64,000 bases of DNA from Maribacter_C sp964432915 (GTDB lineage: Bacteria; Bacteroidota; Bacteroidia; Flavobacteriales; Flavobacteriaceae): positions 3,860 to 67,859 of the forward strand of contig CAYSPL010000015.1 in assembly GCA_964432915.1 (NCBI GenBank), in the 5' to 3' direction. The notes beneath the pieces were generated by a model, which saw only the letters and a program-made list of their open reading frames with translations, had not been told where the DNA came from and ran no database searches. Position numbers and translations under genes: made by a program. Positions 44,739 through 53,023 of the stretch are shown here, piece after piece; position 1 is the stretch's first letter; every line of letters starts with the position of its first letter.

Positions 44739-44893
44739 ACAAGTGTTTTGACCCCTGTGAACCACTCAGCGAAGAGATGTGATTTTAAACGATGGAAATC
44801 GAGGGCATAAACACCTTTGGCGTAGTTGTTTTGAGGCTGTTTTTCCTAGCTGACCATTGAATTAAATACCATAGGCTTTATTATCTTTAAACC

Positions 44894-45595
44894 ATGAGGA
44901 AACCAAAACAAGTTTTCGCCTACGGAAGCGGAAGAATCGTACCCCAATTTTTGAACTACGCCAGAACCCTGACCAGCAAAAGCAGGCCTAAAATGTGTTT
45001 TCTGCCCACGGCTACTGCTGATGATGAAGATTATATCAATAGATGGTATGAGGCCTGTGAGGGACTTGAAATAGAGCCATCCGTTTTAAAAGTGTGGATA
45101 AACTCTGTGGAACATCAAAAATCATGGGAGGAATTGTTATTGCCCATGGACGCTATTATAGTTGGTGGAGGAAACACCCTGAACATGATGGCCATCTGGC
45201 AGGCGCAGGGCATTGATACGGTTTTGAAGAAGGCTTATGAAAACGGCACTGTGATGCTGGGCGGCAGTGCGGGGTCTTTGTGTTGGTTCAATGAGGGCAC
45301 GACAGATTCACGACCCAAGGAATTGAGCATTGTGAAATGTTTGGGCTTTTTGAATTACAGTCATTGTCCGCACTATCATTCTGAGGCCTCAAGAATTCCG
45401 TTGTATCATGAAAATATACGCAGCGGTAAATTAGGGCAAGGATATGCCTGTGATGATCGGGCAGGGGTACACTTTGTTGATGGAAAATTCAAAACTGCGG
45501 TAGCACTCGATGAACAGAATAACTCCTATTTCGTGAGTTTAAAAGACGGACAAGTACATGAAGAAAAGTTGAAAACAGAACTATTACAGGACTAG
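44894..45595 (+). CDS. Peptidase E-like protein (S51, dipeptidase E family)
   Basis: 233 aa cytoplasmic. Class I amidotransferase-like fold with the S51 nucleophile motif LGGSAGSLCW (Ser near residue 125), IIVGGGNTLNMMAIW before it, and YSHCPHYHSE after it. Family members cleave N-terminal aspartyl dipeptides. It stands alone, divergent from the small secreted protein gene; 277 bases separate the two start codons. Confidence 0.85.
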   Translation: MRKPKQVFAYGSGRIVPQFLNYARTLTSKSRPKMCFLPTATADDEDYINRWYEACEGLEIEPSVLKVWINSVEHQKSWEELLLPMDAIIVGGGNTLNMMAIWQAQGIDTVLKKAYENGTVMLGGSAGSLCWFNEGTTDSRPKELSIVKCLGFLNYSHCPHYHSEASRIPLYHENIRSGKLGQGYACDDRAGVHFVDGKFKTAVALDEQNNSYFVSLKDGQVHEEKLKTELLQD

Positions 45596-45658
45596 ATTGT
45601 TGGATACTTCGTACTTAAAGCTGAATAGATATAATTTAAGAATTGACCTAGTGAGGTC

Positions 45659-45898
45659 TTAAGCCATTTTAGACTTGTTTCTTTTGGTTGTGAATTTCAA
45701 AGCCTTTTTGATTCTAGAATTTTTGAATTTGTACAAACGCGCTACTTCAGTATTTGATTCCAATTCAATGGTTTCTCCTGTTAGGGCATCAACAACTGAG
45801 ATTTCAATAGTGGCAACTTTGATTTCCTCAGTTGCGTTTTGAGCTTGTGCAGTGGCTCCGATGATCAAGATAAATACTAAAGTTAAAAAGGTTTTCAT
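45659..45898 (-). CDS. Small secreted basic protein, VARLYKFKNSRIKKAL family, paralogue 2
   Basis: 79 aa from ATG 45898: signal peptide MKTFLTLVFILIIGATAQA, mature part QNATEEIKVATIEISVVDA..., C-terminal VARLYKFKNSRIKKALKFTTKRNKSKMA. It differs from paralogue 3 (48301) at only one residue (Ser versus Val, fourth from the end). The frame is open to 45943, but the extra 15 residues would mask the signal peptide. It sits in a 417-bp duplicated segment. Confidence 0.75.
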   Translation of the reverse strand: MKTFLTLVFILIIGATAQAQNATEEIKVATIEISVVDALTGETIELESNTEVARLYKFKNSRIKKALKFTTKRNKSKMA

Positions 45899-45955
45899 GA
45901 CTTGCGTTTTGTTATTATTATAACCTTCGCAAGTGCATTTCAAGGGGTTGTCAAT

Positions 45956-46018
45956 CGCTTAAAACCCCTTTAAATTCGGTATGTGACAAAATATGGGTCA
46001 AAGTGCTGAAAAGCATCG
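45956..46018 (-). promoter_or_regulatory. Conserved upstream block, paralogue 2
   Basis: Counterpart of 44676-44738 with identical internal spacing: TTCGGTAT at 45975-45982 and AAAGTG-x2-GAAAAGC-x-TCG ending at 46018. The third copy is at 48598-48660. Confidence 0.45.
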
Positions 46019-46182
46019 GTGAACGTAACCAATGTGTTTTTCAGCTTGCCGAAATAATGTGCTGTTCAGCGGTAATGTGGTAGGTGAAATCGAATGAAAA
46101 ATTGGTGGATACTTATATTTTTAACTAAGTTGGTTTAAAATTGAGGGAAAAATACACGCCATTCAACCAAACCCTGAAATAC

Positions 46183-47424
46183 ATGCATAAACTTCGTCAA
46201 GCTCTAAAATCTCTTTTGCCAGGTATATTCTTATTTGGCTTTACCGTGGGTACGGGCAGTGTCACGGCCATGGCCAAAGCAGGTGCAGATTATGGCATGT
46301 CATTGCTTTGGGCGGTATTTCTATCATGCATCATCACTTTTTTTCTGCTGAACCTCTTTGGCAGATTTACCATTATTTCAAAGGAGACAGCCCTCGCTGC
46401 CGTTAAAAAACATATTCACCCGTCGCTAGCCTTATTTTTTCTGATTGCTCTTACTGCCAATATATGTGGCAGTGTCATTGGTGTGATGGGCATTGTGGCA
46501 GATGTATGTTTTGAATGGTCAAAAGGCATGGTTGAAGGGGGCATCTCCCCACTTTACTTCGCAAGCTTTTTTGTAGTGGTGGTTTATGTGATTTTTTTGC
46601 AGGGTAATACCAAACTTTTTGAACAAATACTTGCAGTCATTGTGGCCATCATGGCCATATGCTTTATCATAAATTTTGTGATGTTGGCTCCACCTGTAAG
46701 TGAACTTGCTAAAGGGATGATACCCAATATTCCGGATACTGAGAATGATAAAAATGCCTTTTTGGTAACAGCCTCAATGGTGGGCACCACGGTTTTTTCA
46801 GGTTTGTTCATACTGCGTACCACCCTGGTTAAAGAAATGGATTGGACCATTGCCGATCTGAAAACACAAAGAAAAGATGCGATATTTTCAGGGTTCTTGA
46901 TTTTTCTGGTCAGTGCTGCGATTATGGCCGCAGCAGCAGGAACTTTGCATACGGCAGGCATTACCCTAGAAAATGTTTCAGAGCTCATTACCCTACTTGA
47001 ACCTTTTGCCGGGCCAATTGGTGTCGGCATTTTTGTTATCGGTTTGGTGGCCGCGGGCGTTTCTTCACAATTTCCGAATGTGGCATTGCTCCCATGGTTA
47101 TTGGATGATTATCATGAAAGAAAGACAAACATGAAACGACTTGACTATCGCCTTTTTGCCCTCGTTATTTCGTTACTAGCACTACTTGTGCCTATTTTGA
47201 AGGCCAAACCCATCGTTATCATGATCATTTCACAAGCTTTTGGGGCTTTGCTGTTGCCCATCACGGTAACCTGTATTCTCATCTTGGGCAATAAAACTTC
47301 GCTAATGAAATCTCATACATACAGTCTGCCAGTCAATATTGGCCTTGTGGCAATTCTGATTTTTTCTTTAGTCATGGGGTACATGAGCGTGACCGGCATC
47401 ATCAGTGTGCTGCACTCGTTATAA
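46183..47424 (+). CDS. Nramp-family transporter with divergent metal site
   Basis: 413 aa from ATG 46183 (a TTG at 46141 would add 14 residues), about 11 membrane spans. TM1 reads PGIFLFGFTVGTGSVTAMAKAGADYG: the place of the canonical DPGN is GTGS. TM6 reads ASMVGTTVFSGLFILRT: the canonical MPH or VPYN is VFSG. These are the metal-binding half-helices in Mn/Fe Nramps, so the substrate may differ from Mn2+. It belongs to a divergent branch that I recall from Bacteroidota. It lies between the two 417-bp repeats. Confidence 0.8.
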   Translation: MHKLRQALKSLLPGIFLFGFTVGTGSVTAMAKAGADYGMSLLWAVFLSCIITFFLLNLFGRFTIISKETALAAVKKHIHPSLALFFLIALTANICGSVIGVMGIVADVCFEWSKGMVEGGISPLYFASFFVVVVYVIFLQGNTKLFEQILAVIVAIMAICFIINFVMLAPPVSELAKGMIPNIPDTENDKNAFLVTASMVGTTVFSGLFILRTTLVKEMDWTIADLKTQRKDAIFSGFLIFLVSAAIMAAAAGTLHTAGITLENVSELITLLEPFAGPIGVGIFVIGLVAAGVSSQFPNVALLPWLLDDYHERKTNMKRLDYRLFALVISLLALLVPILKAKPIVIMIISQAFGALLLPITVTCILILGNKTSLMKSHTYSLPVNIGLVAILIFSLVMGYMSVTGIISVLHSL

Positions 47425-47434
47425 TAGAAGACCT

Positions 47435-48208
47435 CTACTGTCCATCTACAATATGGGTATCCAACCAATCTTCACCTTGCTTGGTCAAGAAAAAATCCAT
47501 CCAAACATAATGCAATGATTCGCCCTCCTCTACCGAGACCGAATGTCGCGATCCCAGAGGGATGTGTAAGAGCGAATGCTCTAGAAATTCAACCTGCGTA
47601 TCATCAGCATACACCGTACACTTATTACCAACTAACCCTAAAAAAAGTTGTTCTAACATTGGATGCTCATGAGCACCCACTGAATCAGGTCCTACAGTTT
47701 CAACGGTACCCATCGCTATACGGGGTATGATTTTGTTCGGTAGGATGGTACGACTAATGGTATTCTGACTTTTAATGGGTTCTGTGTACGATTGACAAGC
47801 GCTGAATTTGGCGAAATACGGATTTTGTATGTTTTCAATTGGAAAATCTTGCAGGTCGACAAGGTCTTCGGCAGTCAATTCACAAGATATCTTTAGAAAG
47901 TGCAGCTGCTCCAATGCTCCGCATTTAATAGCGCTTTGTTCTACTGAGTTGGGCAGAAAGATAGATTCCGCCACAATTTCATGGGTCTGGTTTTCTGCGA
48001 CCACCTCCCCTTTGCCTTTTAAGAATATGTATATGGTTTTAGATTCTTCTTGGCTATGGTCATGAACCACTTCGTTGGCCTTAAGAACACAATATTCAAT
48101 ATGTACGCCATCAATGTGGTTTTCAAGTATTGATTCGGAATAAAAAGATTCGTTTTTGACTTCCCTAAGGTGGAGCGCCACCAGTGGGATCTCTTGATGC
48201 TTCTTCAT
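47435..48208 (-). CDS. Bicupin protein
   Basis: 257 aa with two cupin-like beta barrels: residues ~35-95 (VVHDHSQEESKTIYIFLKGKGEV... SIFLPNSVEQSAIKCG) and ~165-240 (VGAHEHPMLEQLFLGLVG... SLLHIPLGSRHSV). The second keeps the metal-type HxH...E...H pattern (HEHPMLEQ and RHSV). No signal peptide. Such proteins include lyases, isomerases and ureidoglycine aminohydrolase; the substrate is unknown. It is convergent with the Nramp-like gene with a 10-base gap. Confidence 0.7.
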   Translation of the reverse strand: MKKHQEIPLVALHLREVKNESFYSESILENHIDGVHIEYCVLKANEVVHDHSQEESKTIYIFLKGKGEVVAENQTHEIVAESIFLPNSVEQSAIKCGALEQLHFLKISCELTAEDLVDLQDFPIENIQNPYFAKFSACQSYTEPIKSQNTISRTILPNKIIPRIAMGTVETVGPDSVGAHEHPMLEQLFLGLVGNKCTVYADDTQVEFLEHSLLHIPLGSRHSVSVEEGESLHYVWMDFFLTKQGEDWLDTHIVDGQ

Positions 48209-48300
48209 TGTAGCTCAATTTATTAAAAAAGAATAAATTCAGTTACATTTAAAAGGATAAGAAGTCATAAGATGTAGCTTATTGATTTCAGGTACTACTA

Positions 48301-48540
48301 TTAAGCCATTTTAACTTTGTTTCTCTTGGTAGTGAATTTCAAAGCCTTTTTGATTCTAGAATTTTTGAATTTGTACAAACGCGCTACTTCAGTATTTGAT
48401 TCCAATTCAATGGTTTCTCCTGTTAGGGCATCAACAACTGAGATTTCAATAGTGGCAACTTTGATTTCCTCAGTTGCGTTTTGAGCTTGTGCAGTGGCTC
48501 CGATGATCAAGATAAATACTAAAGTTAAAAAGGTTTTCAT
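48301..48540 (-). CDS. Small secreted basic protein, VARLYKFKNSRIKKAL family, paralogue 3
   Basis: 79 aa, same as paralogue 2 except for the C-terminal KVKMA in place of KSKMA. Signal peptide MKTFLTLVFILIIGATAQA. The near identity in a segment that includes 177 noncoding bases points to a very recent duplication or gene conversion. Confidence 0.75.
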   Translation of the reverse strand: MKTFLTLVFILIIGATAQAQNATEEIKVATIEISVVDALTGETIELESNTEVARLYKFKNSRIKKALKFTTKRNKVKMA

Positions 48541-48717
48541 GACTTGCGTTTTGTTATTATTATAACCTTCGCAAGTGCATTTCAAGGGGTTGTCAATCGC
48601 TTAAAACCCCTTTAAATTCGGTATGTGACAAAATATGGGTCAAAGTGCTGAAAAGCATCGGTGAACGTAACCAATGTGTTTTTCAGCTTGCCGAAATAAT
48701 GTGCTTTTCAGCGGTAA
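48301..48717. repeat. 417-bp duplicated segment, copy B
   Basis: Gap-free match to 45659-46075. With copy A it flanks about 2.2 kb (Nramp-like gene and bicupin) as direct repeats. Its conserved upstream block is at 48598-48660. Confidence 0.9.
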
Positions 48718-48724
48718 AATCTTC

Positions 48725-49402
48725 TTATAATTGGAGCAGTAAATTCGGATTGGGGCAGTTTTTGACATAAAAATCAAGTCTACTCTCAGAACATACACCC
48801 GGATAGTCTCCAAACATGCCCTGTATATCCACTATTATCTGAAAGTGTAGATGTGGGGCATAATTGACATTGATATCCGGGGTGCCTAAGGTGGCCAACA
48901 CTTCGCCAGCTCTAAATTCTTGACCTATTCGAAGATTCTTGATTGAAGCCATTGAAAGATGACCGTACAACGTATGGAATTCAAATGCTTCAATCCTATG
49001 TTTCAAAATTATGGTTGGTCCGTAATCCCCAACGGTGGCATTGTTTTGAAAACTATGCACCAAGCCATCCAGAGGCGTTATGACTTCCGTGCCTGCTTTG
49101 GTCCAAAAATCGATTCCTAAATGAATGTTTCGTTCTGCACCTTTTTTTGAAAAATTGGATTTATCCCCATAAAGATTCCTCTTTTCAAGATACCCTCCGT
49201 AAGCAATCTGGGCGTTATTCCGCTCTAATATACCTGATATATATTTTTGACATTGGGTAGGGTTCTGTATGTCAAAATTGTTTAATTCAATGTTATCAAC
49301 TGACAAATCAATAGGGCAGTACGAATCCTTTGTCAAGGCAGTATCCAGCAACAATATGGTATCATTACAGAATGCTTTGAATAAATTTACAGTTAAACCC
49401 AT
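48725..49402 (-). CDS. M23-family (LytM) metallopeptidase-like protein
   Basis: 225 aa. The LytM-type domain has HLGIDFW (HxxxD zinc pair), TLYGHLSM, and PHLHFQI (HxH), so the zinc site is complete. Family members cut peptidoglycan cross-bridges. No clear signal peptide: MGLTVNLFKAFCNDTILLLD is only weakly hydrophobic, so its location is uncertain. It ends 8 bases beyond the 417-bp repeat, so the repeat end falls in its 3' flank. Confidence 0.75.
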   Translation of the reverse strand: MGLTVNLFKAFCNDTILLLDTALTKDSYCPIDLSVDNIELNNFDIQNPTQCQKYISGILERNNAQIAYGGYLEKRNLYGDKSNFSKKGAERNIHLGIDFWTKAGTEVITPLDGLVHSFQNNATVGDYGPTIILKHRIEAFEFHTLYGHLSMASIKNLRIGQEFRAGEVLATLGTPDINVNYAPHLHFQIIVDIQGMFGDYPGVCSESRLDFYVKNCPNPNLLLQL

Positions 49403-49619
49403 ATTTTGATTACAAGTAAGCGAAAAAAATCGTAATTTCTAACTCCCCTATTTAGGAGCTATTGACCTATTGGTCTTGAAAGTCAGTCTATAGCAATTGG
49501 AAGACGGCTCTTATTTCTATAACCATGTGCTCATCAAGAAACTATAAAATTCCTTCTTTTTTAACTTAAAGAAGTTCTTTAAAAGTTTGTTGATTCAATA
49601 ACTTTTTAAAAAATCACTT

Positions 49620-50822
49620 ATGAAAAATTCGCCCCTAAATAAGTTGCTGTTGTTTCCCATAATTCTTTCAATGGCCATGTTACCTTTGGGCTGTGGAAGT
49701 GATGACTCGGACCCCGTAAAGCCTGCGAACCCTGTAGCTGACCCAACCAATGCCAATACAACGATTGAGGCCACATCTCCCGTTGATGCTGATGGTACCA
49801 GTACATCAGCCATTACAGTTACCCTTGCCGATGCAGAAGGTAATCGGTTGACCCAAAGTAGTGGCGTGGTAAGTCTGTCGGCAACTGGAGCTGCAATTCT
49901 TTCCTCCGTTACCGATAATGGCAATGGCACCTACGCTGCAAGCGCCACTAATACCACTGCTGAAAATGTGACCATATCAGGTATGGTGGACAATGTTGCG
50001 ATAAGTGATACGGCCCTCATCACTTTTGAAGCACTTCCGCCCGAGCCTGACCCCTCAAAATCAACCATAGAGGCCACTTCATCTGTCGTAGCTGATGGAA
50101 TGGAAACCTCAACCATTACGGTAACTTTGATTGACAATCAAGGCAACCCATTTACCTCCAGTGGTGGGGTGGTAACACTTATGGCAACGGGTAGCGCGAT
50201 TATTTCGGATGTGACCGACAATAATGATGGCACCTACTCCGCTACGGCCACAAACACAGTTGCAGAAACAGTGACCATTTCCGGCGCATTGAATGGTGTG
50301 GGCATTTCAAATACGGCTGAAATAGTATTTGAAGCCTTAGTATTGATTGCCATAAATGCAGGAGGAGAGGAAGTGTTGATAGACGCTTTGACGTTTAAAA
50401 AGGATACGCTATTTGATGTACCTTCGGCATCATTCAGCAATACTGAAATCACGGATATATTGGAAACAGAAGCTGATACACTTTATATCACTGAAAGATA
50501 CCCAAACGTGCCTTTGGGCACCATAGGATACAGTATTCCTGCTGAAAATGCCACTTATGAGGTTACGCTTCATTTCGCAGAATTATACTGGGGCCTTGAA
50601 AATCAAGGTGGTGTAGCTGGTGGCGAAGGGTCCCGTGTTTTTGACGTATTTATTGAAGATACCTTGGTCATGGATGATTATGACATTTATGCCGATGTGG
50701 GTCCGGCAACAGCAACCATTAAAGTGTTTGAAGCGACCGTAAGCGATGGGGTTTTGAATATTTCGATGACCGCTAGCGTCGATCAACCAAAAATTTCAGC
50801 CTTGGAAGTGAGGAAAAAATAG
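49620..50822 (+). CDS. Surface lipoprotein with two Ig-like domains and a malectin-like domain
   Basis: 400 aa. Lipoprotein signal with lipobox LPLGC (Cys25) and a following GSDDSDP spacer, the pattern for outer-face export in Bacteroidota. Two Big_1/invasin-type repeats: TTIEATSPVDADGTSTSAIT (about 48-67) and STIEATSSVVADGMETSTIT (about 147-166), each ending in a DNGNGTY or DNNDGTY strand. The C-terminal part (AINAGG..., YEVTLHFAELYWG, GSRVFDVFIED) is malectin-like, a carbohydrate-binding fold. Likely a glycan-binding surface protein. Confidence 0.75.
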   Translation: MKNSPLNKLLLFPIILSMAMLPLGCGSDDSDPVKPANPVADPTNANTTIEATSPVDADGTSTSAITVTLADAEGNRLTQSSGVVSLSATGAAILSSVTDNGNGTYAASATNTTAENVTISGMVDNVAISDTALITFEALPPEPDPSKSTIEATSSVVADGMETSTITVTLIDNQGNPFTSSGGVVTLMATGSAIISDVTDNNDGTYSATATNTVAETVTISGALNGVGISNTAEIVFEALVLIAINAGGEEVLIDALTFKKDTLFDVPSASFSNTEITDILETEADTLYITERYPNVPLGTIGYSIPAENATYEVTLHFAELYWGLENQGGVAGGEGSRVFDVFIEDTLVMDDYDIYADVGPATATIKVFEATVSDGVLNISMTASVDQPKISALEVRKK

Positions 50823-50851
50823 AATTTGGCATAAAGCATTTTCCCATTTTC

Positions 50852-50882
50852 TTGATTCCGTGCTGTAAGTTGTCTATATTTC
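50852..50882 (+). promoter_or_regulatory. Promoter TTG-N20-TATATTTC before msrA
   Basis: TTG at 50852-50854 and TATATTTC (one mismatch to TAnnTTTG) at 50875-50882, with correct spacing; 19 bases before the ATG. Confidence 0.45.
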
Positions 50883-50901
50883 ACGCTACTAAATGTAGAA
50901 A

Positions 50902-51585
50902 ATGAATATGTACAAGAATACTATTTTGGCTTTGGCAATTCTATTTTCAATGGCGTGTCAATCGAAAAGCAAACCGCAATCGAATGAGGCAAAAAAAGAG
51001 GTTGCTGAAACCATCAAATTGACCCAACAAGACCTTAGCAAATATGAAACAGCCTATTTTGCCAGTGGTTGCTTTTGGTGTGTTGAAGCCATTTTCGAAA
51101 GTGTGAAAGGTGTACCAGAGGTAGTTTCGGGTTATGCGGGTGGCACTGAAAAAGACCCCAATTACCGGCAAGTGGCAAGCGGACTTACCTCACATGCGGA
51201 GGCCGTCAAAGTATATTATGACCCTAAAATCATTTCGTTTACCGCTTTGGTACAAGTATTCTTTGGGTCTCATGATCCCACTTCTTTGAATCGACAAGGT
51301 CCTGACAGAGGCACTCAATACCGATCGGTGGCATTTTATAAAAATGAAGAGGAGAAGCAAATAATCGAGGCTTATATTGGTGCACTTTTAAACCAAAAAG
51401 TGTATGATGAAGATCCCATTACCACTCAGGTGGTTGAGTTCACTGAGTTTTATGAGGCAGAAGAGTACCATCAAGATTATGAAAAAAAGCATCCGAATAA
51501 TTCATACATCAGAAATGTTTCCATTCCGAGATTGAATCGATTCAAAGAGAATTTCAAAGATTATCTCAAGGAAGAATCACACTGA
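50902..51585 (+). CDS. msrA: Peptide methionine (S)-S-oxide reductase, lipoprotein
   Basis: 227 aa. It repairs oxidised methionine in proteins. The catalytic GCFWC is present (Cys57, Cys60), with EAIFESVKGVPEVVSGYAGG and FFGSHDPTSLNRQGPDRGTQYRS. The N terminus is a lipoprotein signal (ILALAILFSMACQSK), so this MsrA works in the periplasm or outer membrane. No MsrB is adjacent. Confidence 0.93.
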   Translation: MNMYKNTILALAILFSMACQSKSKPQSNEAKKEVAETIKLTQQDLSKYETAYFASGCFWCVEAIFESVKGVPEVVSGYAGGTEKDPNYRQVASGLTSHAEAVKVYYDPKIISFTALVQVFFGSHDPTSLNRQGPDRGTQYRSVAFYKNEEEKQIIEAYIGALLNQKVYDEDPITTQVVEFTEFYEAEEYHQDYEKKHPNNSYIRNVSIPRLNRFKENFKDYLKEESH

Positions 51586-51606
51586 ATCCATAAAAATAAA
51601 TGTGTT

Positions 51607-51632
51607 AAAGCGACCTTTCCAGTCGCTTTTTT
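51607..51632 (+). terminator. Terminator of msrA
   Basis: AAAGCGAC, 7-base loop, GTCGCTTTTTT. Confidence 0.75.
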
Positions 51633-51679
51633 AATTACCGATAATTGGCGTTATATTTAAAAAGCTAAAATATCGCAAA

Positions 51680-53008
51680 ATGACCACCAGAAGAACATTC
51701 ATCAAAAAGACAGCGACAGGAACCGCTGCCCTTACCTTGGGCGGTTTGGTAAAAACCCATGCAGCTTACAACACTATCATTGGTGCAAATGATCAAATCA
51801 ATTGCGCCGTCATAGGCATACGCAGCCGAGGCAAGGCGCATGTGCTGGCCATTCATAGTGATGCCAATGCCAAAATACTCTACAATTGTGATGTTGATGA
51901 TGCGATTCTAAAAAGGCATAGTACTTGGTGCCAAAAGAACATTGGCTATGTGCCGACAGTTGAAAAAGACTTTAGAAAGATATTGGAAGATAAAAATGTC
52001 GATGCTGTTTTTATTGCAACCCCTGAACATTGGCATGCCCCCATGACCATTATGGCCATGCAAGCGGGCAAACATGTCTTTGTTGAAAAACCTTGTAGCC
52101 ACAATCCCCATGAAAATGAACTATTGGTTCAAGCCCAATTGAAATATGGAAAGAAAGTGCAGATGGGCAATCAACAACGATCGGCCAGAACCAGCATAAT
52201 GGCCATTGAAGATATTAAAAATGGTATTATCGGAAGTGTTTACAAAGGAGAGGCGTATTACAGTAACAATCGGGGGTCGATTGGAAAAGGCAAAGTGGTA
52301 GATGTGCCTAAAACCTTGGATTGGGATTTATGGCAAGGGCCAGCCCCTCGCAGAGAATACAAAGACAATATACACCCTTACAACTGGCACTGGTTTAGAA
52401 ATTGGGGTACCGGCGAAGTGCATAACAATGGTACGCATGAAATTGACATTTGCCGCTGGGCTTTGGGTGTTGATTTACCAGAGCGTGTGACTTCTTTTGG
52501 GGGTAAATACACCTATGATGATGATTGGGAGTTTGTGGACAACCAGCAGGTAACCTATCAATTCAAAGACAATAAATTCATTACCTGGACAGGACATAGT
52601 CGTGGTATGTTGAAACCCGATCGCCCCGGTCGTGGTGTCACTATTTACGGCAGCAAGGGATCCATACAACTAGATCGAAATTTCTATAAACTTTTTGACT
52701 TGCAGGGCAATCCGATAAAATTCGAGTTTGAACAAACTGCGAGTGCCACCACAAATACACGAGGAGAAGGTGGTTTGGATGTGCATCATGTGGGCAACTT
52801 CTTCGAAGCCATTCGAAAAGATAAATCGTTAAACGCTGAAATCAAAGATGCGAGTATCTCAACCATGCTGTGTCATTTGGGCAATATGGCTCAAGACGCA
52901 GGCGAGACCCTAAAAGTGGATACCAAAACCGGAAAGGTGCTCAATAATGATAAAGTGATGAAGAATTGGAAAAGGGAGTATGCAAAAGGTTGGGAGCCGA
53001 AATTGTGA
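51680..53008 (+). CDS. Tat-exported Gfo/Idh/MocA-family oxidoreductase
   Basis: 442 aa. Tat signal TTRRTFIKKTATGTAALTLGG. A Rossmann domain (INCAVIGIRSRGKAHVLAI), the EKP motif VFVEKPCSHN, and the C-terminal substrate-binding domain with GTHEIDICRWAL. The glycine motif is GIRSRG, close to the G-x-G-x-x-G form. Exported members of this family in Bacteroidota act on sugars or glycans, with tightly bound NAD(P). The substrate is unknown. Confidence 0.88.
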   Translation: MTTRRTFIKKTATGTAALTLGGLVKTHAAYNTIIGANDQINCAVIGIRSRGKAHVLAIHSDANAKILYNCDVDDAILKRHSTWCQKNIGYVPTVEKDFRKILEDKNVDAVFIATPEHWHAPMTIMAMQAGKHVFVEKPCSHNPHENELLVQAQLKYGKKVQMGNQQRSARTSIMAIEDIKNGIIGSVYKGEAYYSNNRGSIGKGKVVDVPKTLDWDLWQGPAPRREYKDNIHPYNWHWFRNWGTGEVHNNGTHEIDICRWALGVDLPERVTSFGGKYTYDDDWEFVDNQQVTYQFKDNKFITWTGHSRGMLKPDRPGRGVTIYGSKGSIQLDRNFYKLFDLQGNPIKFEFEQTASATTNTRGEGGLDVHHVGNFFEAIRKDKSLNAEIKDASISTMLCHLGNMAQDAGETLKVDTKTGKVLNNDKVMKNWKREYAKGWEPKL

Positions 53009-53023
53009 GGATTCAAGAAATGA

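Larger units (their letters stand above)
45659..46075. repeat. 417-bp duplicated segment, copy A
   Basis: Aligns without gaps to 48301-48717 (offset 2642) with about six mismatches by eye, five of them in the last codons of the small gene and one at the far end. It contains paralogue 2 and 177 bases upstream of it, including the conserved block at 45956-46018. Both copies have the same orientation. Confidence 0.9.

Noticed and set aside
46584..47030. Minus-strand open frame of 148 codons within the Nramp-like gene
   Set aside because: Antisense shadow; the plus strand has clear membrane-protein signatures.
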